Of a DNA stretch of 24,549 bases, positions 23,611 to 24,549 are shown in pieces (within the stretch, counting starts at the first letter, position 1; the number at the start of each line of letters is the position of its first letter). The stretch spans positions 1 to 24,549 of the forward strand of contig DSAR01000402.1 of assembly GCA_011046405.1 (NCBI GenBank), written 5' to 3'. This DNA comes from Chloroflexota bacterium (lineage in GTDB: Bacteria; Chloroflexota; Anaerolineae; B4-G1). The position numbers and the translations under genes were made by a program. The notes under the pieces were generated by a model that did no database searches, had not been told where the DNA came from, and saw nothing but the letters and a program-made list of their open reading frames with translations.

Positions 23611-23850
23611 CTAAACCTTCTCTCGCCGCACCAAGGCGTACACCGCGATGCCGATCCACACCACGTTAATGCCTACCGAGGGAAAAGCGCCGTAGAAAAA
23701 CGAGTTCACGATCAGAAGCCCCGCACCCACCAGGTTCAGCGCCTGGTAGAGCACCGAATCCCCCTCGATACGCTTCGTCGAAACCAGCACATAGGCCGCC
23801 AGAAGCGACACAACCCCCGCCCACCCGGCGACGTCGATCAAACGTTCCAT
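23611..23850 (-). CDS. Small three-helix membrane protein, CBU_0592-like
   Basis: Protein of 79 aa with three hydrophobic segments at about 5-24, 33-52 and 55-74, short loops and a basic C-terminus (RREKV). Features GWAGVVSLLAAYVL, YQALNLVGAGLL and NVVWIGIAVYAL match the general pattern of the CBU_0592-type small membrane proteins, whose function is not known to me. The start is ATG 23850, with a purine-rich GGGGGGTGAT upstream. It lies between two RsbR-like genes, 63 nt after one and 160 nt before the next. Its presence may be accidental, or it may be a membrane partner for neighbouring sensors; the sequence does not decide. Confidence 0.8.
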   Translation of the reverse strand: MERLIDVAGWAGVVSLLAAYVLVSTKRIEGDSVLYQALNLVGAGLLIVNSFFYGAFPSVGINVVWIGIAVYALVRREKV

Positions 23851-23913
23851 CCCATATCACCCCCCATTCTATCACACTTCACTTCGTTCGATTTTTTCAA
23901 TTGTGTTTCAAAA

Positions 23914-24549
23914 TTATTTCAGTCTGAACAACCCGACTCCAACGCGCCGCAGCGCCAGCACCAGCCCCGTCTGGAGATCAGGCAGCGTCTCAACGTCCTC
24001 CCAATCGATTCCCAGGTCGACGATGGTCTCCGCTACCGCGTCCGAGATACCGGTGACGATCGTATGTGCGCCCTTCAAACGGGCCGCCTGGATCGTCTTG
24101 TTCAAATGCTGCGCCACGCCGCTATCGACGATGGGCACACCGGTGATGTCCAGGATGACCACCTGGGCCTGGTGCGCGCCGATCCCGGCCAACAGGGAGC
24201 GCATGATCTCTCGCGCGCGCATCGTATTCACGCTGCCGATCAGGGGCATCACGATGATGCGGTCGGTCAGCGGGATCACGGGCGACGAAAGCTCACGTAA
24301 CGCCTGTTGCTGCACCTCGATCACCTCCTGCTGCAACCGTTCCCGCTCCTCCATGCTCGCCCGCAGGTCTCTCGTCCGCTCTTCCACCCGCTGCTCCATC
24401 TGGTCGAAGAGCTGGGCTCGCTCCACGAAGACGGCCAGATTGCTGGCCAATGTGTTCAATAACCGAACCTCGTCCTCGGAAAAGGCGTCGACCTGGGGGC
24501 TCTCGATGTTGATAATGCCAATCACCCGCTCGCTAGCGATCAAGGGCAC
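23914..24549 (-). CDS. RsbR-like GAF-STAS protein, 5' end beyond window
   Basis: The last 211 residues of a larger protein are visible; the frame is open to the window edge, and the GTG there is probably internal. Seen: C-terminal part of a GAF domain about 1-48 (VIGIINIESPQVDAFSEDEV, LLNTLASNLAVFVERAQLF), coiled coil 50-87 (VEERTRDL, ERERLQQEVIEVQQQALREL), and STAS 88-205 with T109 (SVNTMRAR) and S143 (IVDSGVA) as RsbR-equivalent phosphoacceptors. The linker and STAS are close to those of the other four RsbR-like proteins here. SVN replaces the SID/SVD found before the first acceptor in the paralogues. Upstream sensor domains, such as the rest of the GAF or further GAF/PAS modules, cannot be seen. 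Confidence 0.9.
   Translation of the reverse strand: MPLIASERVIGIINIESPQVDAFSEDEVRLLNTLASNLAVFVERAQLFDQMEQRVEERTRDLRASMEERERLQQEVIEVQQQALRELSSPVIPLTDRIIVMPLIGSVNTMRAREIMRSLLAGIGAHQAQVVILDITGVPIVDSGVAQHLNKTIQAARLKGAHTIVTGISDAVAETIVDLGIDWEDVETLPDLQTGLVLALRRVGVGLFRLK

Overview
All fifteen supported genes lie on the minus strand, so transcription runs from high to low coordinates. They form one signalling locus with two halves. The right half (about 10160-24549) is a stressosome-type partner-switching module: five RsbR-like proteins with C-terminal STAS domains, one RsbS, two RsbT-type ATPases and one RsbX-type PP2C phosphatase. The left half (67-10167) is a chemosensory module: one CheW, three methyl-accepting chemotaxis proteins (MCPs) and one CheA with a fused receiver domain.

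The organism cannot be fixed from sequence alone. The moderately high GC content, the large multidomain RsbR proteins, the LacI-type ligand-binding domains without an HTH, the kinase-ATPase-TPR fusion and the strong AGGAGG ribosome-binding sites (RBSs) would fit a Chloroflexota bacterium (Anaerolineae or Caldilineae-like). This is an inference, because no taxonomic marker gene is present.

Layout in transcription order: GAF-STAS RsbR, 5'-truncated by the window end (23914-24549); small three-helix membrane protein (23611-23850); PAS-STAS RsbR (22427-23449); 12-bp tandem repeat array (22337-22408); 1527-aa Ser/Thr kinase - STAND ATPase - TPR - PAS - STAS protein (17685-22268); LacI-type binding domain - GAF-like - PAS - STAS (14953-17598); LacI-type binding domain - GAF-like - STAS (12600-14936); inverted-repeat element B (12517-12597); RsbS (11817-12323); RsbT (11402-11815); element A (11265-11338); second RsbT-like ATPase (10837-11259); RsbX (10160-10840); CheW (9484-10167); dispersed-type inverted repeat (9322-9379); MCP with Cache domain (7017-9221); six-helix MCP (5269-6939); second large Cache-type MCP (2662-5016); CheA-REC (67-2577). 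No gene-free stretch exceeds 300 bases. The largest gaps are 12324-12599, 9222-9483 and 5017-5268.

Proposed working model (inference): the RsbR paralogues sense different inputs (GAF, PAS, sugar-like ligands through LacI-type domains, and kinase/STAND/TPR inputs) and co-assemble with RsbS. RsbT phosphorylates the STAS domains and is released, and RsbX resets them. The adjoining MCP-CheW-CheA array gives a second input/output arm. The RsbT2, RsbX and CheW genes overlap by a few bases each, so the two halves are joined by translational coupling and not just by proximity. No RsbU, RsbV, RsbW, sigma factor, separate CheY, CheB, CheR or motility structural gene is visible, so the final output is unknown.
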